A stretch of DNA of 64,000 bases, from NCBI RefSeq assembly GCF_025464955.1, contig NZ_JAODNM010000030.1, positions 186,001 to 250,000 of the forward strand, given 5' to 3'. Position 1 is the first letter of the stretch. Every line of letters begins with the position of its first letter. The DNA comes from Amycolatopsis sp. Its GTDB lineage: Bacteria > Actinomycetota > Actinomycetes > Mycobacteriales > Pseudonocardiaceae. This document shows positions 8,934 to 17,478 of this stretch, one piece after another. Made by a program: the position numbers and the translations under genes. Below the pieces are notes generated by a model. That model did not search any database. It was not told where the DNA came from and was given only the letters and a program-made list of their open reading frames with translations.

Positions 8934-10870
8934 CGGTGCAGGTCCAGCTCGGGGATTCCGCGGGTTTCGAAGCCGAACACCTGACCGTAGAAGGAAAGCT
9001 CGGCTTCCAGCGCGGCGATGATCGTCTCGGCCTTGCGGAAGCCGTGCTGCTCGCCCTCGAACGTCAAGTAGGCGTGCGGGATGTCCCTGCCCCGCAGCGC
9101 GGCGACGAAACGGTCGGCCTGCTGCGGCGGGCAGATCAGGTCCTCGAGGCCCTGCAGGAACAGCACCGGCCCGACGAGCGCCGTCGAATTGTTGATCGGC
9201 GACCGCTCGGCGTAGCGCTGTTCGTGCTCCGGCAGCGATCCGATCAGCCCGTCGAGATAGCGCGACTCGAAGTCGTGCGTCTCGCCCCCCGAACCGGTCC
9301 ACTGCGTGAGGTCGAGGATCGGGTACTTCACCGTGCCCGCGCGGTAGGTGCGGACGGTGGTCATCGACGCCGCCGACGTGAACCCGCCGGCGCTGCCGCC
9401 GCGGATGGCCAGCCGGTCGCGGTCGGCCGTCCCCTCGTCGACCAGCGCTTCCGCCACGGCGACGCAATCCTCGACGTCGACCACACCCCACTGCTCGCGC
9501 AGCCGCTCACGGAATCGCCTGCCGTACCCGGTCGAGCCGCCGTAGTTGACTGCGACGACCCCGATGCCCCGGCTGGTGAAGAACGCGAAGTCGAGATCGA
9601 GGGTCGGGTAGTTGCGCCCGGTCGGCCCGCCGTGGACGTGCACGACGTAGGGCGGCAGGTCCCCGTCCGGCGCGGTGAACCCCGGATTCGACGGCGGGTA
9701 GACGTACGCGGGCACAGGCTCGCCCGCAGCCGTGGTGAACACCCGCTCGATCGGTTTCGGGACGTACTCGGGGGACACGGTCTGCACCGCGGGCGGGCGG
9801 AGCTCGACCAGCGATGACGAATCGAGGCCCGCATGGACCACCGCACTCTCGCTGCGTCGACCTGCTGCTACGCCCACCACTCCGCCGGCACAGGCGGCGA
9901 TGCACGGGCTCCATGCGGTCAGTTCGGCGGCGGAGGCGACCAGTGACACGTCGCCTGTCCGCTCGTCGAGCACGGCCAGCCGACCGGAGTTGAGCACGGC
10001 GTGCCTGCCCGCGCCGAGCGGGGTGAACCACCTGGAGCCGATTTTCCACAGCGCACCACCGAGCTCCTCGGCCACGGGCGCGAGGTTCGACACCGTGCCG
10101 TCGAGCGAGATCCGGTGCAGGTTCCACCAGCCGGCCGGATCGAGCAGCGCGAGCAGGTTGTCTGCGCTCTCCCATTCGAGCTGGCACACAGCGACCGAAG
10201 GTCCGCCGGCGAGGACTCGGTGCGGTCCGAAGGTGCCGTCCGGCGCCACTTCGGCCACACAAAGCTCCGTGCCGTCCCATGGCATCGCGGGGTGGTCCCA
10301 GCCGAGCCACGCGGCGTGCGCACCGTCGGGGGAGAGCTGCGGCGAGGTCAGGAAGTGGTGGCTGGCGGCCAGTACTCGCGGCTCGCCACCCTGAACGTCG
10401 AGGGCGACGAGGTCGCGCGCGACGTCGGTCGGCAGCGGGCCGACGCTGGTCTCGCGGACGACCCACAGCTCACCGGGGAGCCCCGGCCGCAGGCCGCTGT
10501 AGCGGACGCCATGCGGCGTTTCGGGATCGGCGGTGATCGGCGTCACGCGGCCCGTGGTGAGGTCGCGCACATAGACGCGCTGGTCGTCCCAGTGGGTGAA
10601 GGCGACCAACCCGTCGACCACCGCCCACGGCCGGCCGCCGTACTCGTGCACGCGGTTGCGGGCGTTCCACGGCGCGGGGAGCAGTTCGTCGATCGTGCCC
10701 CCGGTGGCGGCTCTCACCAGCGCCACCCGGCCGCCCTCACCAGGGCGGGCTTCGGTCCACCAGACCTCACCGTCCACCACGTCCAGCCAGTCCGCCCCAC
10801 CCCCGGCGGCTGCGGCATCGGCGGCGGAGACGGGCGAGGTCCAGGTTCCATAAGGCGCGATCGTCGACAC
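8930..10870 (-). CDS. S9 family prolyl oligopeptidase
   Basis: A 646-residue cytosolic serine peptidase. An N-terminal seven-blade propeller (about residues 1-385, with repeats such as LAWLGWDHPAMPWDGTELCV) precedes a C-terminal alpha/beta-hydrolase domain. The catalytic serine is in RGGSAGGFTS, the aspartate likely in FLQGLEDLICPP, and the histidine in EGEQHGF. Such enzymes trim short peptides, often dipeptidyl or acyl-aminoacyl types. The GTG at 10870 (V-S-T-I-A-P-Y-G) was chosen because the longer frame upstream is not protein-like. It is the first gene of a two-gene operon with the LD-carboxypeptidase. Confidence 0.92.
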   Translation of the reverse strand: MSTIAPYGTWTSPVSAADAAAAGGGADWLDVVDGEVWWTEARPGEGGRVALVRAATGGTIDELLPAPWNARNRVHEYGGRPWAVVDGLVAFTHWDDQRVYVRDLTTGRVTPITADPETPHGVRYSGLRPGLPGELWVVRETSVGPLPTDVARDLVALDVQGGEPRVLAASHHFLTSPQLSPDGAHAAWLGWDHPAMPWDGTELCVAEVAPDGTFGPHRVLAGGPSVAVCQLEWESADNLLALLDPAGWWNLHRISLDGTVSNLAPVAEELGGALWKIGSRWFTPLGAGRHAVLNSGRLAVLDERTGDVSLVASAAELTAWSPCIAACAGGVVGVAAGRRSESAVVHAGLDSSSLVELRPPAVQTVSPEYVPKPIERVFTTAAGEPVPAYVYPPSNPGFTAPDGDLPPYVVHVHGGPTGRNYPTLDLDFAFFTSRGIGVVAVNYGGSTGYGRRFRERLREQWGVVDVEDCVAVAEALVDEGTADRDRLAIRGGSAGGFTSAASMTTVRTYRAGTVKYPILDLTQWTGSGGETHDFESRYLDGLIGSLPEHEQRYAERSPINNSTALVGPVLFLQGLEDLICPPQQADRFVAALRGRDIPHAYLTFEGEQHGFRKAETIIAALEAELSFYGQVFGFETRGIPELDLHR

Positions 10871-10973
10871 ACCTGAACTTAGCAGTCGCCTGGTCGCCAA
10901 GGGGTGGGATCGGCCACCGAATGCGGGGCGGCAGATGCCGGGGACGGGGGTGTGGCTTAGGGTTCTAGGTGTC

Positions 10974-11549
10974 ATGCCTCGCGTAATCCATGTCTTCCGC
11001 CAGCCCGACCGGTTCGTCGCCGGTACCGTCGGGGAACCAGGCGACCGCACTTTCTACCTCCAGGCGTCCGAGAACGTCCGCACGATCAGTGTGACGATCG
11101 AAAAGCAACAGGTAGCGGTGCTCGCCGAGCGCCTCGACTCACTGCTCGAAGAGGTCGCCAACCGGTTCGGCGCGGACATCCCCGAGGAAGTCCCGGACGA
11201 CCTCGTCGACGTCGGCCCCCTGACCGTGCCGGTCGAGGAGGAGTTCCGCGTCGGCACCATGGGGCTCGGCTGGGACGCCGACAGCAGCGCGGTGGTGATC
11301 GAACTGCTCGCCGTCACCGAAGGCGAGGTCGACGAAACCGTCGTGCTCGACGACACCGAAGAGGGCCCGGACGCGGTCCGCGTGTTCCTCAGCCCGGTCG
11401 CCGCCAGAGCGTTCGCCGAGCGAGCTGACCGGGTGATCAACGCCGGTCGCCGCCCCTGCCCGCTCTGCGCCGAGCCGCTCGACCCGGCCGGTCACATCTG
11501 CCCGCGGCAGAACGGCTACCGCCGCGACGCGGACGTACTCGAGGACTGA
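10974..11549 (+). CDS. DUF3090 family protein
   Basis: A 191-residue actinobacterial protein of unknown function (TIGR03847 type). The N-terminus MPRVIHVFRQPDRFVAGTVG, an acidic middle and a C-terminal zinc-finger-like CPLCAEPLDPAGHICPRQNGYRR (two C-x2-C/H-x-C pairs) are characteristic. It is followed after 9 bases by the SCO1664-family gene; in many actinomycetes these two are neighbours, often near mshC. TAGGGT ends 10 bases before the ATG and no ribosome site is visible, suggesting a leaderless transcript. The gene is divergent from the prolyl oligopeptidase. Confidence 0.88.
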   Translation: MPRVIHVFRQPDRFVAGTVGEPGDRTFYLQASENVRTISVTIEKQQVAVLAERLDSLLEEVANRFGADIPEEVPDDLVDVGPLTVPVEEEFRVGTMGLGWDADSSAVVIELLAVTEGEVDETVVLDDTEEGPDAVRVFLSPVAARAFAERADRVINAGRRPCPLCAEPLDPAGHICPRQNGYRRDADVLED

Positions 11550-11558
11550 GCCGAACCA

Positions 11559-12374
11559 GTGGCAGACGCACCCGAGCCGGCCGTCGACCTCACCGATCCG
11601 GCGGCCATGGAATTGCTCACCCATGGGCGGCTCGAGGTCGAAGGACGGCTGGTCGACGCCTCGAACGTCACGTTGTTCTGCAAGATCGAACTCGCCGGGG
11701 TCGTCAGCAACGCGGTCTACAAACCGGTTTCCGGGGAAAAACCGCTCTGGGACTTCCCCGACGGCACCCTCGCCGGGCGCGAGGTCGCGGCCTACCTGGT
11801 TTCGCAGTCGGTAGACCTCGGCGCGATCCCGCCGACGACCCTGCGCGACGGGCCGTTCGGCGAGGGCATGGTCCAGCTGTGGGTGGAGACCGGCGAAGAC
11901 GAGCTCGTCGATGTCCGCGCCCCTGAGGAATTGCCCGACAACTGGCGGGTTGTGCTCCACGCGCACGACCGCAACGGCGAGCCCGCCGTCCTCGCCCACG
12001 CCAACCACCCCGGCCTGCGCGACCTGGCCGTGCTGGACGTCGTCGTCAACAACACCGACCGCAAGGGCGGCCACCTGCTGGCCGGCCTCGACGGCCGCGC
12101 GTATGGCGTGGACCACGGCATCTGCTTCCACACCGACCCGAAGCTGCGCACCGTGTTGTGGGGCTGGATCGGCGAACCGATCCCCGAAGAGTCGCTCCTC
12201 AAACTGCACACCCTGATGGCAGACCTCGAAGGCCCGCTCGGCGAGACGCTCGCGTCACACCTCACCGGTTTCGAGATCCGCGCCATCTATGAGCGAGCCG
12301 AGCAGCTTGTCACCGAAGGGATTTTCCCCGCCCCTGGTGACGATTGGCGAGCGGTTCCCTGGCCACTGTTCTAG
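11559..12374 (+). CDS. SCO1664 family protein (PI3/4-kinase-like fold)
   Basis: A 271-residue protein of the SCO1664 family (TIGR03843). It resembles phosphatidylinositol 3/4-kinase catalytic domains. The segment GVVSNAVYKPVSGEKPLWDFPDGTLAGREVAAYLVS contains the ATP-binding lysine (YKP). The segment LAVLDVVVNNTDRKGGHLL is the catalytic loop (D-x-x-x-x-N), and GVDHGICFH is the metal-binding D-H-G. Its substrate is not known; protein or small-molecule phosphorylation is an inference from the fold. It starts at a GTG at 11559, ten bases after the DUF3090 stop, in an operon. Confidence 0.85.
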   Translation: MADAPEPAVDLTDPAAMELLTHGRLEVEGRLVDASNVTLFCKIELAGVVSNAVYKPVSGEKPLWDFPDGTLAGREVAAYLVSQSVDLGAIPPTTLRDGPFGEGMVQLWVETGEDELVDVRAPEELPDNWRVVLHAHDRNGEPAVLAHANHPGLRDLAVLDVVVNNTDRKGGHLLAGLDGRAYGVDHGICFHTDPKLRTVLWGWIGEPIPEESLLKLHTLMADLEGPLGETLASHLTGFEIRAIYERAEQLVTEGIFPAPGDDWRAVPWPLF

Positions 12375-12443
12375 GACTCGTGAGTGTCCTAGTCCGGCGT
12401 GGCGCGGTGACGTCGGTGCGTCCGGGCTCTAGCGTCGCACTCC

Positions 12444-13253
12444 GTGCGCTCCCATTCCTATGACGATGTGCTGGCCGGGCCTCGCCGCCGGAAGATCCCC
12501 GAGGTAGCGGCCGAACGCGACCTCGTGGTCGAGGAAGCCGGCAGCGGCTTCTGCGGGGCGGTGGTGCGCCTCGAATACGGCAACGTCGTCCTCGAGGACA
12601 GGCACGGCAACCATCGGGTGTTCCCGCTGGAACCGGCCGGATTCCTGGTCGACGGCAAACATGTCACGCTCGTCCCCCCGAAGGCCGCGCCGCCGCCGGT
12701 GTCGAAGGTGTCGGCGTCCGGCTCGGTGCGTGTCCAAGGCCATCAGGCCAAGGTCGCCAAGGATTCTCGGATCTGGGTCGAGGGCAAGCACGACGCCGAG
12801 CTGGTCGAACGGGTCTGGGGCCACGACCTGCGGGTCGAAGGCGTGGTCGTCGAACCGTTGGACGGCGTCGACGTCCTCGCCGAGCGCGTCGCCGAGTTCG
12901 GCACCGGTCCGGAACGCCGGCTCGGGGTACTGGTCGACCATCTGGTCAAGGGCAGCAAGGAGTCGAGGATCGTCGGAGCCGTCCGCGACGAGAACGTGCT
13001 CGTCACCGGTCACCCATACGTGGATATCTGGCAGGCGGTCAGACCGGCCGCCGTCGGGATCAAGGCCTGGCCGTCGGTGCCCCGCTCGATCGAGTGGAAG
13101 GTCGGGATCTGTACCGCGCTTGGCTGGGGCGAGCCGTATCAGGGCTGGCAGCGGGTGCTGGCAGCGGTCAGCAGCTACCGCGACCTGGAAACCCCGCTGA
13201 TCGGCGCGGTGGAACGGCTGATCGATTTCGTCACCGTCGGAGAGGTCGGATGA
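12444..13253 (+). CDS. DUF3097 family protein
   Basis: A 269-residue conserved actinobacterial protein. Signatures include GNVVLEDRHGNHRVFPLEPAGFLVDG in the first third and RIWVEGKHDAELVERVWG, where E-G-K-H-D-A-E resembles the metal-binding E-G-x-x-D core of TOPRIM-like domains. Later come GVLVDHLVKGSKE and VTGHPYVDIWQAVRP. The TOPRIM-like resemblance, with a later H-P-x-D pair, suggests a nucleic-acid or phosphotransfer role but this is inference. It lies 69 bases after the SCO1664-family gene; a weak 7-base-arm hairpin (CTAGGAC/GTCCTAG) starts right at that gene's stop. Confidence 0.85.
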   Translation: MRSHSYDDVLAGPRRRKIPEVAAERDLVVEEAGSGFCGAVVRLEYGNVVLEDRHGNHRVFPLEPAGFLVDGKHVTLVPPKAAPPPVSKVSASGSVRVQGHQAKVAKDSRIWVEGKHDAELVERVWGHDLRVEGVVVEPLDGVDVLAERVAEFGTGPERRLGVLVDHLVKGSKESRIVGAVRDENVLVTGHPYVDIWQAVRPAAVGIKAWPSVPRSIEWKVGICTALGWGEPYQGWQRVLAAVSSYRDLETPLIGAVERLIDFVTVGEVG

Positions 13254-13333
13254 ACCGCTCACGCCAGGTCACGCGGAGGTCACGTCGAGTCGTCCCCCCG
13301 GTGCATACAGTGCGTTTCTGACACGATATGTCC

Positions 13334-13768
13334 ATGACAGCGGCATTGGTATGGCTCATCGTCGGCCTCGTGCTGATGATGGCGGAGGTCCTCTCCGGTG
13401 ACTTCGTCCTCATCATGCTCGGGGTCGCCGCGCTCTTCGGCGCCGGCGGCGCGGCCCTGACCGACAACGTGGTGGTCGAGGTCGCCGTGTTCGCGGTGGT
13501 GTCGGTCGCCCTGCTCGTGCTGGGGCGCCCGGCGCTCAAGCGGCGCTTCCTCGGCGGGCCGGGGACACGGACCAACACCGACGCGCTGATCGGCGCCCGC
13601 GCCGTCGTCATCTCCACCGTGGACGCGGAAAGCGGCGGCCGGATCAAACTGGCCGGGGACGTCTGGTCGGCCCGCAGCCTTTCCGAAGGACACAGTCTCG
13701 AACCGGGCACCACGGTGACGGTCGTGGAGATCTCCGGTGCCACCGCGGTCGTGGCGGCGGAACCGTGA
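13334..13768 (+). CDS. NfeD-like membrane protein
   Basis: A 144-residue protein with two or three N-terminal transmembrane helices (AALVWLIVGLVLMMAEVLSGDFVLIML, LFGAGGAALTDN, VEVAVFAVVSVALLVLGRPAL) and a soluble OB-fold domain (TNTDALIGARAVVISTVDAESGGRIKLAGDVWSARS). This is the short NfeD form without a ClpP-like protease. NfeD proteins pair with SPFH/stomatin proteins at the membrane, and the next gene is exactly such a partner. An ATG six bases upstream (13328) is equally possible. Confidence 0.9.
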   Translation: MTAALVWLIVGLVLMMAEVLSGDFVLIMLGVAALFGAGGAALTDNVVVEVAVFAVVSVALLVLGRPALKRRFLGGPGTRTNTDALIGARAVVISTVDAESGGRIKLAGDVWSARSLSEGHSLEPGTTVTVVEISGATAVVAAEP

Positions 13769-13820
13769 ACCACAGCTCGAAATATGGCTCGAAATATCGG
13801 AGCGAGAAGGGAAAAAAGTC

Positions 13821-15209
13821 TTGTCGACGATAGCAATAGTCGTTGTCGTGCTGGTGGTGCTCTTCGTGATCATCACGGTCGCGAAATCGATCATGGTGGT
13901 CCCGCAGGCGCAGTCCGCCGTCATCGAGCGGCTGGGACGGTTCCGCACCGTGGCTTCGCCGGGGTTGACGTTCCTGGTGCCGTTCCTGGACAAGGTGCGG
14001 TCCCGGATCGACCTGCGCGAGCAGGTCGTCTCGTTCCCGCCGCAGCCGGTGATCACCGAGGACAACCTGACGGTGTCGATCGACACCGTCGTGTACTTCC
14101 AGGTGACCGACTCGCGCGCCGCGGTCTACGAGATCTCCAACTACATCGTCGGCGTCGAGCAGCTGACCACCACGACCCTGCGTAACGTCGTCGGTGGGAT
14201 GAGCCTCGAGCAGACCCTGACCTCGCGTGACTCGATCAACCACCAGCTGCGCGGCGTCCTCGACGACGCGACCGGCCGGTGGGGGATCCGGGTCGCCCGC
14301 GTGGAGCTGAAGGCGATCGACCCGCCGCCGTCCATCCAGGACTCCATGGAGAAGCAGATGCGCGCGGACCGGGAGAAGCGCGCGATGATCCTGACCGCCG
14401 AAGGTCAGCGCGAGTCCTCGATCAAGACGGCCGAAGGTCAGAAGCAAAGCCAGATCCTGGCGGCCGAAGGTGCCAAGCAGGCCACGATCATGGCGGCCGA
14501 GGCCGAGCGGACCTCGCGCATCCTGCGCGCCCAAGGTGAGCGAGCCGCGCGATACCTTCAGGCACAGGGGCAGGCCAAGGCGATCGAAAAGGTGTTCGCG
14601 GCGATCAAGGCCGGTCGGCCGACGCCGGAAGTCCTGGCGTACCAATACCTCCAGACGCTGCCGCAGCTGGCACAGGGCGACGCCAACAAGGTCTGGATGA
14701 TCCCGAGCGACTACGGCAAGGCACTCGAAGGCTTCGCGAAGGCGCTCGGCGCGCCCGGTGACGACGGCGTCTTCCGGTACGAGCCCGCCCAGTACGACGA
14801 GGTCGCGAAGCCGGACATGGAGGACGACGAGGTGTCCGACTGGTTCGACACCTCGACCGACCCGCGGGTCGCCGAAGCGGTCGCGGCCGCGGAAGCCGTT
14901 GCCCGCAAGGAGGTCCCGGGCCCGCTCGGTTCCGTCTCGCGTCCCGCGCCGGTGCGTCCGGCCTCCGACGAACCGCAGGGCGGTGCCGCCGAGGACGAGG
15001 CACCGGACCGGACCGCCCAGCAGCCCGCGCCGCAGCGCCTGAGTCCGGCGCCGCGTCCGCAACCGCTCACCGGTCCTGCCGGTGGCGGCTACCAGGGCCC
15101 GCCCCTGGGCCAGACGCCGCCGGGACAGTCGCCACCCCCCGCGGGACCCAACGGACCGCCCAGCGGCCCGTTCCCGCAGCAGGGCCCCTTCGGTGGTCCG
15201 CACCGCTGA
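13821..15209 (+). CDS. SPFH/band-7 (stomatin-like) protein with proline-rich tail
   Basis: A 462-residue protein with one N-terminal membrane helix (TIAIVVVVLVVLFVIITVAKS). An SPFH domain follows (VIERLGRFRTVASPGLTFLVPFLDKV... TTLRNVVGGMSLEQTLTSR) and then a long alanine/glutamate/lysine coiled coil (EGQRESSIKTAEGQKQSQI). After about residue 330 comes an acidic, proline-, glycine- and glutamine-rich tail of some 110 residues. Such proteins form membrane microdomain rings and associate with NfeD, encoded 52 bases upstream. The start is a TTG with GAGAAGGGA just upstream. The tail is unusual in length but probably disordered. Confidence 0.92.
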   Translation: MSTIAIVVVVLVVLFVIITVAKSIMVVPQAQSAVIERLGRFRTVASPGLTFLVPFLDKVRSRIDLREQVVSFPPQPVITEDNLTVSIDTVVYFQVTDSRAAVYEISNYIVGVEQLTTTTLRNVVGGMSLEQTLTSRDSINHQLRGVLDDATGRWGIRVARVELKAIDPPPSIQDSMEKQMRADREKRAMILTAEGQRESSIKTAEGQKQSQILAAEGAKQATIMAAEAERTSRILRAQGERAARYLQAQGQAKAIEKVFAAIKAGRPTPEVLAYQYLQTLPQLAQGDANKVWMIPSDYGKALEGFAKALGAPGDDGVFRYEPAQYDEVAKPDMEDDEVSDWFDTSTDPRVAEAVAAAEAVARKEVPGPLGSVSRPAPVRPASDEPQGGAAEDEAPDRTAQQPAPQRLSPAPRPQPLTGPAGGGYQGPPLGQTPPGQSPPPAGPNGPPSGPFPQQGPFGGPHR

Positions 15210-15220
15210 TCTTCCGCCCG

Positions 15221-15256
15221 CTCAGGGGATCTACCGTTCGCGGTAGATCCCCTGAG
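15221..15256 (+). terminator. Rho-independent terminator of the NfeD-SPFH operon
   Basis: A perfect 16-base stem (15221-15236 with 15241-15256, arm CTCAGGGGATCTACCG) is closed by a TTCG tetraloop and followed by TTTTCTC. It starts 12 bases after the SPFH stop codon. This is a textbook intrinsic terminator, rare in such GC-rich DNA. Confidence 0.92.
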
Positions 15257-15316
15257 TTTTCTCAATACTCAGGGCGAGTCCCACGTTCGGCATCCCTCCA
15301 AGCCGCTGGGCTCGGT

Positions 15317-15350
15317 CACCATCGCAACTCGCCGTCGAGTTGCGGTGGTG
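15317..15350. repeat. Dispersed palindrome B, copy 1
   Basis: Arms 15317-15331 (CACCATCGCAACTCG) and 15336-15350 pair with a single mismatch around CCGT. The first 28 bases match 39735-39762 with two differences, both in the loop. Both copies lie between convergent genes, which fits a mobile or recurring transcription terminator. The surrounding 15257-15499 stretch has no gene. Confidence 0.65.
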
Positions 15351-15408
15351 GGGGAGCTGGGTGTGGGACTCGGCTCCGCGAGGGTGGGACTCGCCGACAC
15401 CGCCCGGT

Positions 15409-15451
15409 GCACGCCGCGAGTTCCACACTCAGCGCGCTGAGTTCCACGCTC
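15409..15451. repeat. Dispersed repeat A, copy 2
   Basis: This copy contains GAGTTCCACACTC at 15418-15430 and GAGTTCCACGCTC at 15439-15451, two near-identical words 21 bases apart. The reverse complement word GTGGGACTC occurs twice just upstream (15363-15371 and 15384-15392), also 21 bases apart, and GAGTCCCAC at 15276-15284. The whole area is a cluster of related short words on both strands. The other copy is at 6311-6353. Confidence 0.6.
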
Positions 15452-15499
15452 CCGACCCCACGGATACGACCGGAGCGCCGCCGAAGATGCCCGGTTTTT

Positions 15500-16414
15500 T
15501 CAGGACACCAGTGCTGGGGCGAGGTCTTCGAGTTGGTCGATGCCGAGGGTGAAGTCGGCGTCGGTCGAGGGCATGAGCGTCACGTGATCCGCGCCGGCGG
15601 CCAGGTGTTCGCGGACCTTGACCGCGATCGCGGCCGGGTCACCGTAGGCGACGGTCGCCTCGACCAGCCGGTCGCTCACCTGCGCGATCTCGTCGTCGGA
15701 GTAACCGAGTCGGGCCATGCCGGCCGAGTACCACGGCTGGTCGAGGCGGGCCGCCACCGTGTCCCGGGCGGCCGCCTTCGCCCGGTCGGCGTCGGTGTCC
15801 GGGATGATCGTCAGTCCGATGACCAGCAGCTTGTCCGGGCCGAGCTCCTGCCTCGCCCTCGCGGTGAACTCGGGCGGCAGCCCGGCCGGTAGCACGCCGT
15901 CGGCGACCTCGCCGCCCAGCGCGAGCATTTTCGGACCGTTCGCGGCGATGATCCGGGGATATGCCGTGTCGGGGGCAGGCGGCCAGGTCTCGGCGTGCAT
16001 GCGGTCCAGGTAGTCGCGCATGGTGGCCAGCGGGCTGCCGAACGTCCGGCCCACGCTTTCCGCCTGTTGCGGGTAGCCGCCCCCGAGCCCGAGGACGAAC
16101 CGGCCGGGATAGGCCTGAGCCAGCAGTGCCGACGCGGCGTGCGCCATCTGGGGAGGCCGGGCCCAGATGTTCGCGATGCCGGTGGCGAAGGCCATCCGTT
16201 GGGTGGCGGCCAGCAGGACGGAAAGATGCACGAGGGCGTCCTTGCCGCCGACGACCTCGTTGGTCCAGGCGGTGCGGTAGCCGGCGCGTTCCAGCCGCCC
16301 GACGGCCTTGCGTTGCAGGTCGATCGAAGGCGCGCTGGTGAACGGGAGCGGCAGGTACACCCCGACCGGCCCCAGCGTTCGGCGGCCGGCCCCTACCACC
16401 GTGGTCGTATCCAT
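15500..16414 (-). CDS. LLM-class F420-dependent oxidoreductase (TIGR03620-like)
   Basis: A 304-residue TIM-barrel oxidoreductase of the luciferase-like superfamily. The opening GPVGVYLPLPFTSAPSIDLQ, the region ERAGYRTAWTNEVVGGKDALVHL, ATGIANIWARPPQMAHAA, and RFVLGLGGGYPQQAE are typical of the actinobacterial F420-using branch. The ATG at 16414 is preceded at once by GAGGAGGAGCT. Its substrate is unknown. It is divergent from the LysR gene, 177 bases away, and that regulator may control it. Confidence 0.88.
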   Translation of the reverse strand: MDTTTVVGAGRRTLGPVGVYLPLPFTSAPSIDLQRKAVGRLERAGYRTAWTNEVVGGKDALVHLSVLLAATQRMAFATGIANIWARPPQMAHAASALLAQAYPGRFVLGLGGGYPQQAESVGRTFGSPLATMRDYLDRMHAETWPPAPDTAYPRIIAANGPKMLALGGEVADGVLPAGLPPEFTARARQELGPDKLLVIGLTIIPDTDADRAKAAARDTVAARLDQPWYSAGMARLGYSDDEIAQVSDRLVEATVAYGDPAAIAVKVREHLAAGADHVTLMPSTDADFTLGIDQLEDLAPALVS

Positions 16415-16591
16415 AGCTCCTCCTCGGAAATGCGGCACCGTGACCGTGCTCGCCCGGTGGTTCCAGCTTGGCTACGCAGCGCACTCGACGTCCAATGAAT
16501 GTTTCGCAAGCAGCATCCCGATTTGCGCATCACCGCAGCTCACTGCAGGTATGTGTCCGATTGGTGGACTCCTGAGGGGTACGCTGGACGC

Positions 16592-17464
16592 ATGTCCGAC
16601 TCGCCTCCGGTGGACCTCGACCTTCGGCTGGTGCGGTGTTTCACCGTCGTCGCCGAGCATCGACACTTCGGCCGCGCGGCAGCCGCCCTCCACCTCACCC
16701 AGTCGTCGCTGAGCCGGCAGATCGCCCGCCTCGAGCAGCAAGTGGGCGCGCGCCTGCTCGACCGCACCCCACAAGGCAGCACGCTCACCGAGGCCGGCGA
16801 AGTCTTCCTGCCGCTGGCCAAGGCGTCGCTGCGGTCCACCGCGCAGGCCGTTTCGCGCACCCGGGCCGCCGCCCAGCCCAGCCGGATCATCATCGGCTTC
16901 ATCACCAACATGATCATCACTCCGGCGGTGCGCGAGCTGCGTCACCGGCACCCCGACGCCGAAGTGCAAACCCGGTACCTCGACTGGAACGAACCGCGCG
17001 CGGCGCTGCTGGACCACCGGGTGGACGCGGCCGTCACCCGATTGCCTTTCCCCACCGACAAGCTGCGCGTGACGGTGCTCTATGACGAACCCCGGGTGGT
17101 GCTCGTCCCGGTGAGCCATCGCTTGGCAGGCAAGGAATCCGTCACTCTCGACGACCTCGTCGACGAACCCCGGATCCGGGCGTCCGATCCTGCCGGGGAC
17201 GCCTTCACCGGCGTCGAACCAGGATCCGGCGGTCCCGTGGCGAAGTCCATTGAGGACAAGTTCGAACTCGTCGCCAGTGGTCAGGCCGTGGCGATCATCC
17301 CGGCCGCCGCCGGTATCAGCAGCGTCCGCCCCGATCTCACCACCGTGCCGCTCGACGGCGTCGAGCCGAGCCACGTCGTGCTGGCCACTCGCGCCGACGA
17401 CCGCAGCCGCCTGGTGGCGGCCTTCCGCAGGTACGCCGAAGCCCAACTCACCGGTCCGACGTGA
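16592..17464 (+). CDS. LysR-family transcriptional regulator
   Basis: A 290-residue regulator. The N-terminal winged helix spans DLRLVRCFTVVAEHRHFGRAAAALHLTQSSLSRQIARLEQQVGARLLDRT, and the rest is the periplasmic-binding-like effector domain (IIIGFITNMIITPAVRELRHRHPDAEV... ARLPF... VLVPVSHRLAG). It is transcribed away from the LLM oxidoreductase, the usual geometry for LysR control of a divergent target. The ATG at 16592 starts just before the conserved domain. The effector is unknown. Confidence 0.92.
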   Translation: MSDSPPVDLDLRLVRCFTVVAEHRHFGRAAAALHLTQSSLSRQIARLEQQVGARLLDRTPQGSTLTEAGEVFLPLAKASLRSTAQAVSRTRAAAQPSRIIIGFITNMIITPAVRELRHRHPDAEVQTRYLDWNEPRAALLDHRVDAAVTRLPFPTDKLRVTVLYDEPRVVLVPVSHRLAGKESVTLDDLVDEPRIRASDPAGDAFTGVEPGSGGPVAKSIEDKFELVASGQAVAIIPAAAGISSVRPDLTTVPLDGVEPSHVVLATRADDRSRLVAAFRRYAEAQLTGPT

Positions 17465-17478
17465 GACTCAAGACGCTG

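Noticed and set aside
12429..13262. A 277-codon frame antisense to DUF3097
   Set aside because: It is aspartate/arginine-rich and shadows the conserved gene on the other strand; no domain is visible.
13266..13281. AGGTCACG repeated twice before the NfeD gene
   Set aside because: Two 8-base copies in an 80-base gap can occur by chance in this composition, and no promoter boxes align with them.
13644..15203. A 519-codon minus-strand frame opposite the SPFH gene
   Set aside because: The SPFH protein on the plus strand has clear domains. The antisense frame is a compositional mirror of its coiled coil.
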